In this document: in pieces, positions 35,457 through 43,354 of the stretch
Layout of the letters: every line of letters begins with the position of its first letter
Numbering within the stretch: the stretch's first letter is position 1
Assembly (NCBI RefSeq): GCF_030846195.1
Contig: NZ_JAVCWH010000004.1
Location: forward strand, 305,012 to 369,011
Length of the DNA stretch: 64,000 nt
DNA from: Paracoccus yibinensis
GTDB lineage: Bacteria > Pseudomonadota > Alphaproteobacteria > Rhodobacterales > Rhodobacteraceae
Direction: 5' to 3'
The notes under the pieces: model-generated
Told to the model about the DNA's origin: nothing
Databases searched by the model: none
What the model saw: only the letters and a program-made list of their open reading frames with translations
Made by a program: the position numbers and the translations under genes

Positions 35457-36107
35457 TTGCGCCACAGTCTTCTGCAACCTGCGACGGTGCTGTCGCTGAT
35501 GCTGGCAGCCCTTGTCCTGATGCTGGCGGTGGATTTGCTGCTGCACGACACCATCGCCCAGATCTTTCGCGAGGGTCATACGATCGAGTTCCTGTCGGGC
35601 GTCTATTATCTGGCAGCCGCCGTGCTGCTGGTTGCGGTGATGCCCACGGGCCTGCGGCGCAGCCAGTGGCACCTGCCGGTGATCCTGGTCCTGATGTTCC
35701 TGCGCGAACTGGACTTGGACAAGGCGCTGACGACCGACGGCGTGTTGCAACTGCGGCTTTATTCCGGTCCTGCGCCCTTGCCTGAAAAGATCGCGGGCGC
35801 GGCGGTGATCGTGCTGATCCTGGTCTGCGCCTGGCGGCTGGCGACCCGAACCGTTCCCGGCTTTGTCCGGGGGCTGCGCGCGGGACGGGCGGACAGTTGG
35901 CAGGTCCTGCTGGCGGGCATCGCCGTGGCCGTGTCGAAAAGCCTGGACGGGATCGGGCGCAAGCTGTCCGCGATCAGTCACGAGATCGGCGCCGAGGTCG
36001 TGGTCCGGGCCTCGAGGATCGAGGAGATGCTGGAACTTGTCGCCTCGATGTTGCTGGTCATGGCGGTGGTCCTGGGCCGCCGGATAGGCTGGGCACGGCA
36101 GGGCTGA
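35457..36107 (+). CDS. Integral membrane protein of unknown function
   Basis: A 216-residue protein with about five predicted helices: residues 8-28, 44-64, 70-82 (weak), 110-127 and 190-207. The loop GIGRKLSAISHEIGAEVV near 165 is hydrophilic. I do not recognise the family. The start is TTG 35457 with GGAG upstream; a shorter form from ATG 35499 is possible. It stands alone: metG is divergent, and the NCS1 gene converges from the right. Confidence 0.7.
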   Translation: MRHSLLQPATVLSLMLAALVLMLAVDLLLHDTIAQIFREGHTIEFLSGVYYLAAAVLLVAVMPTGLRRSQWHLPVILVLMFLRELDLDKALTTDGVLQLRLYSGPAPLPEKIAGAAVIVLILVCAWRLATRTVPGFVRGLRAGRADSWQVLLAGIAVAVSKSLDGIGRKLSAISHEIGAEVVVRASRIEEMLELVASMLLVMAVVLGRRIGWARQG

Positions 36108-36211
36108 AGGGTCCTGTCCTGCAAGCGGTCCGCCCCCCATGCCCGGAAGTCGTGATGGCCCGGTTCGTGATGAACCGGGCCGGCCCCAGGGAGGCGGGGT
36201 TTGCGATTGTT

Positions 36212-37633
36212 TCAGCCCCGCAGGCTGCGCATGTAGTAGATGGTCCCGCCAAGCGCCGCGCCGATCAGCCACGCATAGCCGGACAGCTGGTTCAGGAACG
36301 GCACCCAGACCGCCGCAACCGAGAAGATGGCCGCAGTGGCGAAGGCAAAGACAGCCTTGTCGTTCCAGCCGTTGCGATAGTGATAGATGCCGCCCCGGTC
36401 GTCATACAGATCCGCGACTGCCAGTTGTTGTTTGCGCAGAAGATAGTAGTCGGCGATCAGGATGCCATAAAGCGGGGCCAGGGTCGCGCCCAGGGTATTG
36501 ACGAACCCGTCAATGCCCACCTGACTGATGAAGCTGGTCCAGAAGCCGCCGACCACCAGCGCGATGGCCGAGGTGATCAGGCCCGCCATGCGGAACCCGA
36601 TGCGGCCTGGCGCCAGGTTGGCGATGCCATTCACGGCTGGGATGAAGTTCGCCACCAGGTTGATGCCCACGGTCGCCGCGAAGAAGGTGATGGCGGCAAT
36701 GATGGCCAGGATCACGCTGTCGGTGCGCTCGACGATTTCCGTCGGGTTGATCAGGGCCTCGCCATAGACGACGGCGGCGCCGGCCGTGGTCAGCAACGCC
36801 AGGGCCGAGAACAGGATCATGTTGAAGGGCAGGCCGGTCAGGTTGCCAAAGGTCATCGCCCGCTTGTTCCGGCAATAGCGCGAGAAATCGCTGAAGTTGA
36901 TCATCACGGCGGCGAAATAGGCGACCATGGTGCCGACGATGGCAATGAACCCTGCCAGTTCGGTGCTCCAGGTTCCTTCTGGATTGGCGAAGATGGTCTG
37001 GGCCTGCGCCAGCAGTTGGCCGTCCGAACGCTGCCACAGCACGACGACCAGGCCGATCATCACCAGATAGACGAACGGTCCGGCGATGTTGAGGAAGGTT
37101 TCGACCCACCCCATGCCGCGCCAGAAGATCAGGATATGGAACACCCAGACCAGCAGGAACGACGTCCAGTCGATCGCGGTCAACCCGAGGAATTCGGTCC
37201 CGCCGGTGATTCCGGTCACCGACCGGATCAGCAGGGCAAAGGCCGTCGAGGCGAAATAGACCTGCACCCCATACCAGAAGACCGCAACCGTGGCGCGCAG
37301 CACTGCAGGCAGCTTGGCCCCGGCCGTTCCCATGCTGGCACGGGCAAAGACCGGATAGGGAATGCCGTAGCGTTCCCCGGCCGCGCCGGACAGGTTCACC
37401 AGGAACATCACCAGCAGACCCGCCGCGATCAGCGCGGCGAAGGCGGTCCAGCCGCTGACGCCATAGGAGATGAACAGGGACGCGACCAGCGAATAGCCGA
37501 AAAGGGACTGGATATCGTTTGCCCAGACGTTGAAGATCGCGAACCAGCCCCAGCTTTTCTCGTCGGGCGAGACAGGGGCCAGAGGGTCGCGATCCGTTAC
37601 GGGGACTGTGCCGTCGAATGTTGTACTGTGCAT
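36212..37633 (-). CDS. NCS1-family nucleobase/allantoin:cation symporter
   Basis: A 473-residue transporter with about 12 helices and NCS1 landmarks: SWGWFAIFNVWANDIQSLFGY at the start, GIPYPVFARASMGTAGAKLP near 93, and INFSDFSRYCRNKRAM near 248. Family members import hydantoins, allantoin, uracil, cytosine or thiamine with Na+ or H+. The substrate cannot be fixed because no catabolic gene is adjacent. The divergent GntR gene probably regulates it, from the palindrome in the shared 177-base gap. Confidence 0.88.
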   Translation of the reverse strand: MHSTTFDGTVPVTDRDPLAPVSPDEKSWGWFAIFNVWANDIQSLFGYSLVASLFISYGVSGWTAFAALIAAGLLVMFLVNLSGAAGERYGIPYPVFARASMGTAGAKLPAVLRATVAVFWYGVQVYFASTAFALLIRSVTGITGGTEFLGLTAIDWTSFLLVWVFHILIFWRGMGWVETFLNIAGPFVYLVMIGLVVVLWQRSDGQLLAQAQTIFANPEGTWSTELAGFIAIVGTMVAYFAAVMINFSDFSRYCRNKRAMTFGNLTGLPFNMILFSALALLTTAGAAVVYGEALINPTEIVERTDSVILAIIAAITFFAATVGINLVANFIPAVNGIANLAPGRIGFRMAGLITSAIALVVGGFWTSFISQVGIDGFVNTLGATLAPLYGILIADYYLLRKQQLAVADLYDDRGGIYHYRNGWNDKAVFAFATAAIFSVAAVWVPFLNQLSGYAWLIGAALGGTIYYMRSLRG

Positions 37634-37711
37634 GGTTCATGCCTTTTGCAGGGGCGCGATCGGCTGTCAAAGGAACCGGCCGGCAAGGGGCTTGCAATCT
37701 GAAGTTCCAGG

Positions 37712-37721
37712 TAACATGTTA
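37712..37721. promoter_or_regulatory. Palindrome in NCS1/GntR divergent region
   Basis: TAACATGTTA is a perfect 10-base palindrome in an AT-richer stretch between the divergent NCS1 and GntR genes, and is a candidate GntR operator. Its position fits repression of the transporter gene, about 80 bases from that start codon. Confidence 0.4.
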
Positions 37722-37810
37722 GCTAAGATTGTTGACGCTTCGTCATCACGATTTCTGAAAGCTGTATCTACGAAAATTGCAAAATCCCTCGCGGGAAGGA
37801 GGTATCAGGA

Positions 37811-38530
37811 ATGGCCATGGATATCGCCCTTCCAAGCGCCCAGGACGATCGCACCCAGCCGGAACTGCTGGCCGAGCGGGCGCATCAGGCATTGATTGCC
37901 CAGCTATGCGACGGACATCTTCGCAGCGGATCCTTTTTGTCCGTCCCCGCCTTGGTCGAGCGCCTGGGCCTGCCCATCGCGGCCGTGCGCGATGCCGTCA
38001 AGCGGGCCGAGGCCGCCGAACTGCTGGTCATCATGCCCAAGCGCGGCATCATGGTGATGGAGTCAAGCCCTGCCATCACGCGGGAATGTCTGGACCTGCG
38101 GGCAATCCTTGACTGCGAAGGTGCGCGTCGGCTGGTTCGTGCGGGACTGCCCGATTCCTTCGCCAAACTGCGGCAGGCCCATGAATCCTTGCGCGACCGC
38201 GCGATCCGTGCGCCGACGCCCGAATTGCCCCCTCAGGCGATCGCCACGGACCTGTCCCTGCATGACGCCTTGTCCGAAGGTCTGGACTCGCGCCTGGCGC
38301 GCCGCATCTATGCCGAGAACCGTGTGCGGATTGCCGTGATCCAGAATACCCGGCCTTTTCTTGCCGACCGGATCGTCTCGGCCATGAACGAACATCTGGA
38401 CATCATCACGGCCCTCGAGGCTGGCGATGCCGAGGGTGCCTGTGCGGCCATTGGACATCACCTTGTCCAAACCCTGCGCTGGTGGGGCATCACGGAACAG
38501 GGCGACGCCACTTCGACTGCAGTGCCCTGA
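37811..38530 (+). CDS. GntR-family (FCD) transcriptional regulator
   Basis: A 239-residue regulator with an N-terminal winged helix (LAERAHQALIAQLCDG, VPALVERLGLPIAAVRDAVKRAE near 45) and a helical FCD domain (CLDLRAILDCEGARRLV near 93, FLADRIVSAMNEHLDII near 183, EGACAAIGHHLVQTL near 215). The FCD metal/ligand residues Asp and His are plausible. AAGGAGGTATCAGGA precedes the ATG. It is divergent from the NCS1 transporter, which is the likely target. Confidence 0.87.
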   Translation: MAMDIALPSAQDDRTQPELLAERAHQALIAQLCDGHLRSGSFLSVPALVERLGLPIAAVRDAVKRAEAAELLVIMPKRGIMVMESSPAITRECLDLRAILDCEGARRLVRAGLPDSFAKLRQAHESLRDRAIRAPTPELPPQAIATDLSLHDALSEGLDSRLARRIYAENRVRIAVIQNTRPFLADRIVSAMNEHLDIITALEAGDAEGACAAIGHHLVQTLRWWGITEQGDATSTAVP

Positions 38531-38727
38531 ACTCCATGGGCATGCTTGTTGTAACACAGGCCTTTCAAGAGGCAGGAGGTCGCGAGGACAAGCGAGACTG
38601 ACGGGTTTCCCGATCCGATTGCGTGCGATGCGACTTGTCGCCGCCTGCCATATCGGCGCGTCACAAGCAGCGCGAAGTTCTGGGTGAATTCATGGAAATT
38701 TAAGGGCCTTGTGATCGAAATGCATGG

Positions 38728-39252
38728 ATGAGGCGAACGGGATGGCAAACCACCCCCTGTCACGACGACCATGCGAAAGTCCAACCTGTGCAAGACCATT
38801 CACCTTCGGATCGTGCCTGGATACCGACACCCGGCGACCGGCTGGGCTATTGCCTGTATCGCAGCATAGCCCATCCCCAGCTTGACCGATCTGCGCTGGA
38901 CAGGATCCTGGAACAATCACGCCACCGCAACCGCATGCGCGGCCTTACCGGCTGCCTGCATTATGAGAACGGGACATTCTTCCAGTGGCTGGAAGGTCCC
39001 TGGCAACAGGTTTTCCACCTGCTCGACATGTTGCGCGAGGACGACCGCCACATGAGCATGACAGTGCTGGACCAGGGGACCCTGACACAGCGCCTGTTCA
39101 AGGACTGGGACATGCGTTTTTCGGACCACGCCACGGCATCGCTGTTCGAATGGCTCGCGGACTGGAACAGCAGGACTGACGATCCGCGTGCCTATGTCGA
39201 CCGGGTCAACGCCTTTCTGAAATCCGTCAGCCAGACCACCGCCGGCGCTTAG
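38728..39252 (+). CDS. BLUF-domain blue-light photoreceptor
   Basis: A 174-residue single-domain protein, with the BLUF fold at about 38-132. All key flavin-site residues are present: Tyr44 (CLYRSIA), Asn68 (RNRMRGLTG), Gln86 (FFQWLEG), and Trp127 and Met129 (DWDMRF). The pattern is close to the BLUF domain of AppA from Rhodobacter, which binds FAD. There is no output domain, so it should act by protein contact. The N-terminal 37 residues are uncertain because the ATG has a weak ribosome site. Its stop overlaps the convergent gcrA stop by four bases. Confidence 0.87.
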   Translation: MRRTGWQTTPCHDDHAKVQPVQDHSPSDRAWIPTPGDRLGYCLYRSIAHPQLDRSALDRILEQSRHRNRMRGLTGCLHYENGTFFQWLEGPWQQVFHLLDMLREDDRHMSMTVLDQGTLTQRLFKDWDMRFSDHATASLFEWLADWNSRTDDPRAYVDRVNAFLKSVSQTTAGA

Positions 39253-39857
39253 CGCCGCCGGTCTCGGCGCGAGCTCATCGGCTGGAAGGCCACGCTGACA
39301 TGGGCTTCGCAGTAAGGCTTGCCCGATTGACTGGGCAGGCCGCAGAACCAGAACTTCTCGGTCGCGGGATCACCGATCGGCCATTTGCAGGTGCGCTCGG
39401 TCAGTTCCATCAGCGTCAGCTTGCGGGCGCGCTTTTCCACCTCGCGGACCGAGGCCAGGGTTTCCGGGCTGATCTCGTTGGCCGAAGGCTGCGGCGGCAG
39501 GGGCTGGCCCGCCGGCACGATGGGGCGGCGCGGAACAGGGGTGAAGACAGGCTGGGACACGGGTTCTTCCGGGGCAGGGTCGGCCGGCGCGGCCGCGACT
39601 TCGGGCTGGGGTTCGGGACGGGCGGGTTCGGCGGCAGGCGCGGGCTTGCGGTCGATCTTCTTGTCCGCCACGGGTTCGGGGGCAGGCGCCGGTGCGGGTT
39701 CGGGGTCATCGTTGCGGTTGGACAGCCCAAGCCGGTGGACCTTGCCGATGACCGCGTTGCGGGTCACGCCGCCCAGTTCCTTGGCGATGGCGCTGGCCGA
39801 CTGGCCCTCGGCCCACATGCGCTTCAGCGTCTCGACGCGTTCGTCCGTCCAGGACAT
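39249..39857 (-). CDS. gcrA: Cell-cycle regulator GcrA
   Basis: GcrA is an alphaproteobacterial sigma70 cofactor that activates promoters carrying methylated GANTC sites. The 202-residue protein starts MSWTDERVETLKRMWAEG and has the helix-turn-helix region VTRNAVIGKVHRLGLS. A long Pro/Ala/Glu linker (about 50-130) follows, then the conserved C-terminal LMELTERTCKWPIGDP and FCGLP...PYCEAH with cysteines. The linker is longer than in Caulobacter GcrA, as is usual for Rhodobacterales. It ends tail-to-tail with the BLUF gene, overlapping by four bases. Confidence 0.94.
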   Translation of the reverse strand: MSWTDERVETLKRMWAEGQSASAIAKELGGVTRNAVIGKVHRLGLSNRNDDPEPAPAPAPEPVADKKIDRKPAPAAEPARPEPQPEVAAAPADPAPEEPVSQPVFTPVPRRPIVPAGQPLPPQPSANEISPETLASVREVEKRARKLTLMELTERTCKWPIGDPATEKFWFCGLPSQSGKPYCEAHVSVAFQPMSSRRDRRR

Positions 39858-39974
39858 GGCTGCCTTTCCGGGCGCGCGATCCGCGCCGCCCCATCTTGAA
39901 ACCTGCGATTGCCCCCGTCAGAAACGGGATGCCCGGATTTAGCCGCCGACGCGCAGAAATTCAAGGACCGCCTG

Positions 39975-40793
39975 ATGCCTCCTACGATCCGCACCAACAC
40001 CCCGGCCATGGGCGTGCGCCGCTTCGGCCGTTTCAATTGGCTGGGCCTGCGCACCCTCGCCACCCGAGAGGTGATGCGCTTCATGGCCGTATGGCAGCAG
40101 ACGATCTTCGCGCCGCTGATGACGGCGGCGCTGTTCGTGCTGATCTTCGCCCTGGCGATGGGGCAGGGGCGGGGGCAGGTGATGGGCCTGCCCTATCTGG
40201 TCTTCCTGGGACCGGGCATCCTGATGATGACGGTGATCCAGAACGCCTTTGCCAACACGTCCAGTTCGATCACCTCGGCCAAGGTGCAGGGCAATATCGT
40301 CGACACGCTGATGCCGCCCCTGTCGGCGGGCGAGTTGCTGGTCGGTTACTTGGCCGGGTCTGCCGCGCGCGCCGGTCTGGTGGGCCTGGTGATCGGCACC
40401 GGGATGGTGCTGGTCACGGGCCAGGGGATCGCGCATCCCGCCTGGGCGCTGACCTTCATCCTGCTGGCCGCGCTGATGCTGGGGGGGCTTGGCATCCTCG
40501 CCGGGGTGCTGGCGCAGAAGTTCGACCAGATGGCCGCGATCAGCAACTTCGTCATCACGCCGCTGTCCTTCCTGTCGGGCACCTTCTATTCCGTCCAAGC
40601 CCTGCCGGAACCCTTCCGCACGCTGTCGCACTGGAACCCGGTCTTCTACCTGATCGACGGCGCGCGCTATGGCGTCACGGGGGTCAGCGACGCGCCGGTC
40701 TGGCGCGGCCTGGTCATCTGCATCGTCGTCGTGGGCCTGATCCTGTGGCTGGCCTGGCACTGGCTGAAAACCGGCTATCGGATGAAAGCGTGA
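39975..40793 (+). CDS. ABC-2 type transporter permease
   Basis: A 272-residue permease with six helices and the ABC-2 signature (FQ-type NAFANTSSSITSAKVQGNIVDTLM near 92-115 and PLSFLSGTFYSV near 198). Such proteins export drugs, polysaccharides or lipids with a separate ATPase. No ATPase gene is adjacent (gcrA is divergent and argD follows), so the partner is elsewhere. ATG 39975 was chosen over 39909 because the earlier part is Cys/Pro-rich and unlike the family. Confidence 0.85.
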   Translation: MPPTIRTNTPAMGVRRFGRFNWLGLRTLATREVMRFMAVWQQTIFAPLMTAALFVLIFALAMGQGRGQVMGLPYLVFLGPGILMMTVIQNAFANTSSSITSAKVQGNIVDTLMPPLSAGELLVGYLAGSAARAGLVGLVIGTGMVLVTGQGIAHPAWALTFILLAALMLGGLGILAGVLAQKFDQMAAISNFVITPLSFLSGTFYSVQALPEPFRTLSHWNPVFYLIDGARYGVTGVSDAPVWRGLVICIVVVGLILWLAWHWLKTGYRMKA

Positions 40794-40934
40794 TTGCGCG
40801 GGATGTGAAACGGCGCTATGGCCGATGCCATGATCACGCGGACCGCCATCCTTGCCCGTCCCCGACGTTGACGTTTCGTCACCGTCCGATCCCGCCTGCC
40901 TTCACATTCCGTCCTGCCAATCGGGGAGTCCCCA

Positions 40935-42101
40935 ATGATTTCGCACGTCCTGCCGACCTATAACCGCGCGCCCATCGCCTTTGAAAAGGGCGAAGGGGCC
41001 TGGGCCATCGCCACGGACGGCACGCGATATCTGGACCTGGGGTCGGGCATCGCGGTGAACGTGCTGGGCCACGCGAACCCCGACCTGGTGGCCGCGCTGA
41101 CGGAACAGGCGGGGAAAATCTGGCATGTCTCGAACCTGTACCAGATCCCGCAGCAGGAACGGTTGGCGGACCTGCTGGTCGAACACACCTTCGCCGACAC
41201 CGCCTTCATTACCAATTCGGGGACCGAGGCCGCCGAACTGGCAATCAAGATGATCCGCAAGTACTGGCACGATCAGGGCCAGGACCGCATCGAGATCCTG
41301 ACCTTCGAAGGCGCCTTCCATGGCCGGTCCACCGGTGCCATCGCCGCCTCTGGGGCCGAGAAGATGGTCAAGGGCTTCGGCCCGCTGATGCCCGGCTTCC
41401 GCACGCTGCCCTGGGGCGATCTGGACGCGCTGAAGGCTGCGATCAGCGACAAGACGGCGGCGGTCATGCTGGAACCCGTGCAGGGCGAAGGCGGCATCCG
41501 CCCGCTGCCCGATGCGGACCTGCGGCAAATCCGCGCCCTCTGCGACAAGCACGGCGCGCTTCTGGTCCTGGACGAGGTGCAATGCGGCATGGGCCGGACG
41601 GGCCGGCTGTTCGCGCATGAATATGCGGGCATCACCCCCGACATCATGATGGTCGCCAAGGGTATTGGCGGCGGCTTTCCCCTGGGTGCGGTGCTGGCGA
41701 CGGAAAAGGCCGCCGCAGGCATGGTCGCGGGCACGCATGGATCGACCTATGGCGGCAACCCCCTGGCCTGCGCCGTGGGCGCCCGAGTGATGGAGATCGT
41801 GGCCGACGACGCCTTCCTGGCCGAGGTGAACCGCAAGGCCGCCCTGTTCCGGCAAAGGCTGGAAGGCCTGGTCGCCGCCCACCCCGATGTCTTCGAAAGC
41901 GTGCGCGGCCAGGGCCTGATGCTGGGCCTGAAATGCAAGGTGGCCCCCACGGATGTCGTCAAGGCCGGATACGCCCAGCACCTGCTGACCGTGCCCGCCG
42001 CCGACAACACCCTGCGCCTGCTGCCGCCCCTGAACATCTCTGATGACGAAATTACCGAGGCGGTGGCGCGGCTCGACCGCGCGGCGGCAAGCCTTGGCTG
42101 A
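40935..42101 (+). CDS. argD: Acetylornithine aminotransferase
   Basis: ArgD converts N-acetylglutamate semialdehyde to N-acetylornithine in arginine synthesis. The 388-residue class III aminotransferase has FITNSGTEAAELAIK near 93, FEGAFHGRSTGA near 120, LVLDEVQCGMGRTG near 213 and the PLP lysine in MVAKGIGGGFPLGA near 241. The short N-terminus (MISHVLPTYNRAPIAFEKG) is typical of ArgD. argF follows after a 190-base gap that holds a repeat element. Confidence 0.94.
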   Translation: MISHVLPTYNRAPIAFEKGEGAWAIATDGTRYLDLGSGIAVNVLGHANPDLVAALTEQAGKIWHVSNLYQIPQQERLADLLVEHTFADTAFITNSGTEAAELAIKMIRKYWHDQGQDRIEILTFEGAFHGRSTGAIAASGAEKMVKGFGPLMPGFRTLPWGDLDALKAAISDKTAAVMLEPVQGEGGIRPLPDADLRQIRALCDKHGALLVLDEVQCGMGRTGRLFAHEYAGITPDIMMVAKGIGGGFPLGAVLATEKAAAGMVAGTHGSTYGGNPLACAVGARVMEIVADDAFLAEVNRKAALFRQRLEGLVAAHPDVFESVRGQGLMLGLKCKVAPTDVVKAGYAQHLLTVPAADNTLRLLPPLNISDDEITEAVARLDRAAASLG

Positions 42102-42171
42102 CCTGGCGGCCAGACGGGCCACCGGCGGCGGGGATCATCCCTGCCGCCTGCTGACGCGCCGACGATAACCG

Positions 42172-42236
42172 CTTCTTCTTCACGCAAATATCCCGGGGGA
42201 ACGCGCGGCACGCGCGTGGGGGCAGCGCCCCCCCCT
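42172..42236 (-). repeat. Dispersed hairpin-plus-GGATATTT element, copy B
   Basis: On the minus strand a GGGGGC/GCCCCC hairpin is followed, after a short GCGCG-rich insert, by CCCCCGGGATATTTGCG and GAAGAAGAA, the layout seen at 829-880 and 60395-60457. It occupies the gap between argD and argF, in the opposite orientation to these genes. Confidence 0.5.
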
Positions 42237-42292
42237 CTTGACCCGGCCGGCCCAAGCGGGCTTCCTTGCCCAAATCGTCGAAAGCCACAAAG

Positions 42293-43219
42293 ATGAAGCA
42301 TTTTCTGGACATCCATACCACCGGCAAGGCCGACCTGCGGTCGATCATCGATCAGGCCCTTGCCATGAAGGCCGCCCGCAACAACCGCCCCAAGGGGATG
42401 CCTGATGACGACCAGCCCCTGGCGGGCCGCATGGTGGCGCTGATCTTCGAAAAACCGTCCACCCGCACCCGCGTCAGCTTCGACGTGGGCGTGCGGCAGA
42501 TGGGCGGCTCGACCATGGTCCTGTCTGGGTCGGAAATGCAGCTGGGCCATGGCGAGACGATCGCCGATACCGCCCGCGTGCTGTCGCGCTATGTCGATCT
42601 CATCATGATCCGCACCTTCGAGGAGGCGACCCTGCTGGAGATGGCGGAATACGCGACCGTCCCGGTCATCAACGGCCTGACGAACCGCACCCATCCCTGC
42701 CAGATCATGGCCGACGTGATGACCTTCGAGGAACACCGCGGCCCCATCGCAGGCCGCAAGGTGGTCTGGGTCGGCGACGGCAACAATGTCTGCGCCAGCG
42801 TGATCCATGGGGCAGGCCAGTTCGGATACGACTTCACCTTCAGCGGCCCCCCGCCGCTCGATCCCGAACGCGAGGCGCTGGAATTCGCCCGCGCCCAAGG
42901 CGTCCGGGCCGAGATCGTGCGCGACCCGGCCCAGGCGGTCGAAGGCGCCGACCTGGTCATGGCCGATACCTGGGTGTCGATGCACGATCCCCAATCGGCG
43001 AAGGAACGCCGCCACAACCAGCTGCGCGGCTATCAGGTCAATGAAGCGCTGATGGCGAAGGCCAAGCCCGACAGCTTGTTCATGCACTGCCTGCCCGCTC
43101 ATCGCGAGGACGAGGTGACAAGCGCGGTGATGGACGGCCCCCATTCAGTCATCTGGGACGAGGCCGAGAACCGGCTGCACGCCCAGAAGGCCGTGATGCG
43201 CTGGTGCCTGGGCGTCTGA
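42293..43219 (+). CDS. argF: Ornithine carbamoyltransferase
   Basis: ArgF makes citrulline from ornithine and carbamoyl phosphate. The 308-residue protein has the carbamoyl-phosphate loop [14 protein letters not shown] near 56, HPCQIMAD near 131, the ornithine loop ADTWVSMHD near 223, and [11 protein letters not shown] near 263 with the catalytic Cys. ATG 42293 gives the family start MKHFLDI. Two 5' ATG-like starts lie upstream but add unrelated residues. A strong terminator follows. Confidence 0.95.
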   Translation: MKHFLDIHTTGKADLRSIIDQALAMKAARNNRPKGMPDDDQPLAGRMVALIFEKPSTRTRVSFDVGVRQMGGSTMVLSGSEMQLGHGETIADTARVLSRYVDLIMIRTFEEATLLEMAEYATVPVINGLTNRTHPCQIMADVMTFEEHRGPIAGRKVVWVGDGNNVCASVIHGAGQFGYDFTFSGPPPLDPEREALEFARAQGVRAEIVRDPAQAVEGADLVMADTWVSMHDPQSAKERRHNQLRGYQVNEALMAKAKPDSLFMHCLPAHREDEVTSAVMDGPHSVIWDEAENRLHAQKAVMRWCLGV

Positions 43220-43232
43220 ACGGACCTGCCGG

Positions 43233-43257
43233 ACGCCCGCCATCCGGCGGGCGTTTT
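43233..43257 (+). terminator. Rho-independent terminator after argF
   Basis: ACGCCCGCC (43233-43241) pairs perfectly with GGCGGGCGT (43246-43254) around a 4-base loop, followed by TTT. It lies 14 bases past the argF stop. Confidence 0.85.
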
Positions 43258-43264
43258 CGTCAAA

Positions 43265-43293
43265 CCTTCACAAACCTGACGCATCCCTGTCGC
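43265..43293 (+). promoter_or_regulatory. PHO-box-like direct repeats upstream of phoX
   Basis: Three 7-mers at 11-base spacing, CCTTCAC, CTGACGC and CTGTCGC (43265, 43276, 43287), resemble the PhoB box unit CTGTCAT repeated every 11 bases. They lie 62-90 bases before the PhoX start. This suggests induction under phosphate starvation. The match is partial. Confidence 0.45.
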
Positions 43294-43354
43294 ACCGCCC
43301 CCCTAATCGCTGCCCGACAGGCCCCGTGGCCCCAACGACAGCCAGGAGAGCGCG

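Noticed and set aside
35897..37702. Plus-strand open frame of about 600 codons over the NCS1 gene
   Set aside because: It is an antisense shadow of the NCS1 transporter, with Asp/Gly/Gln-rich composition and no domain.
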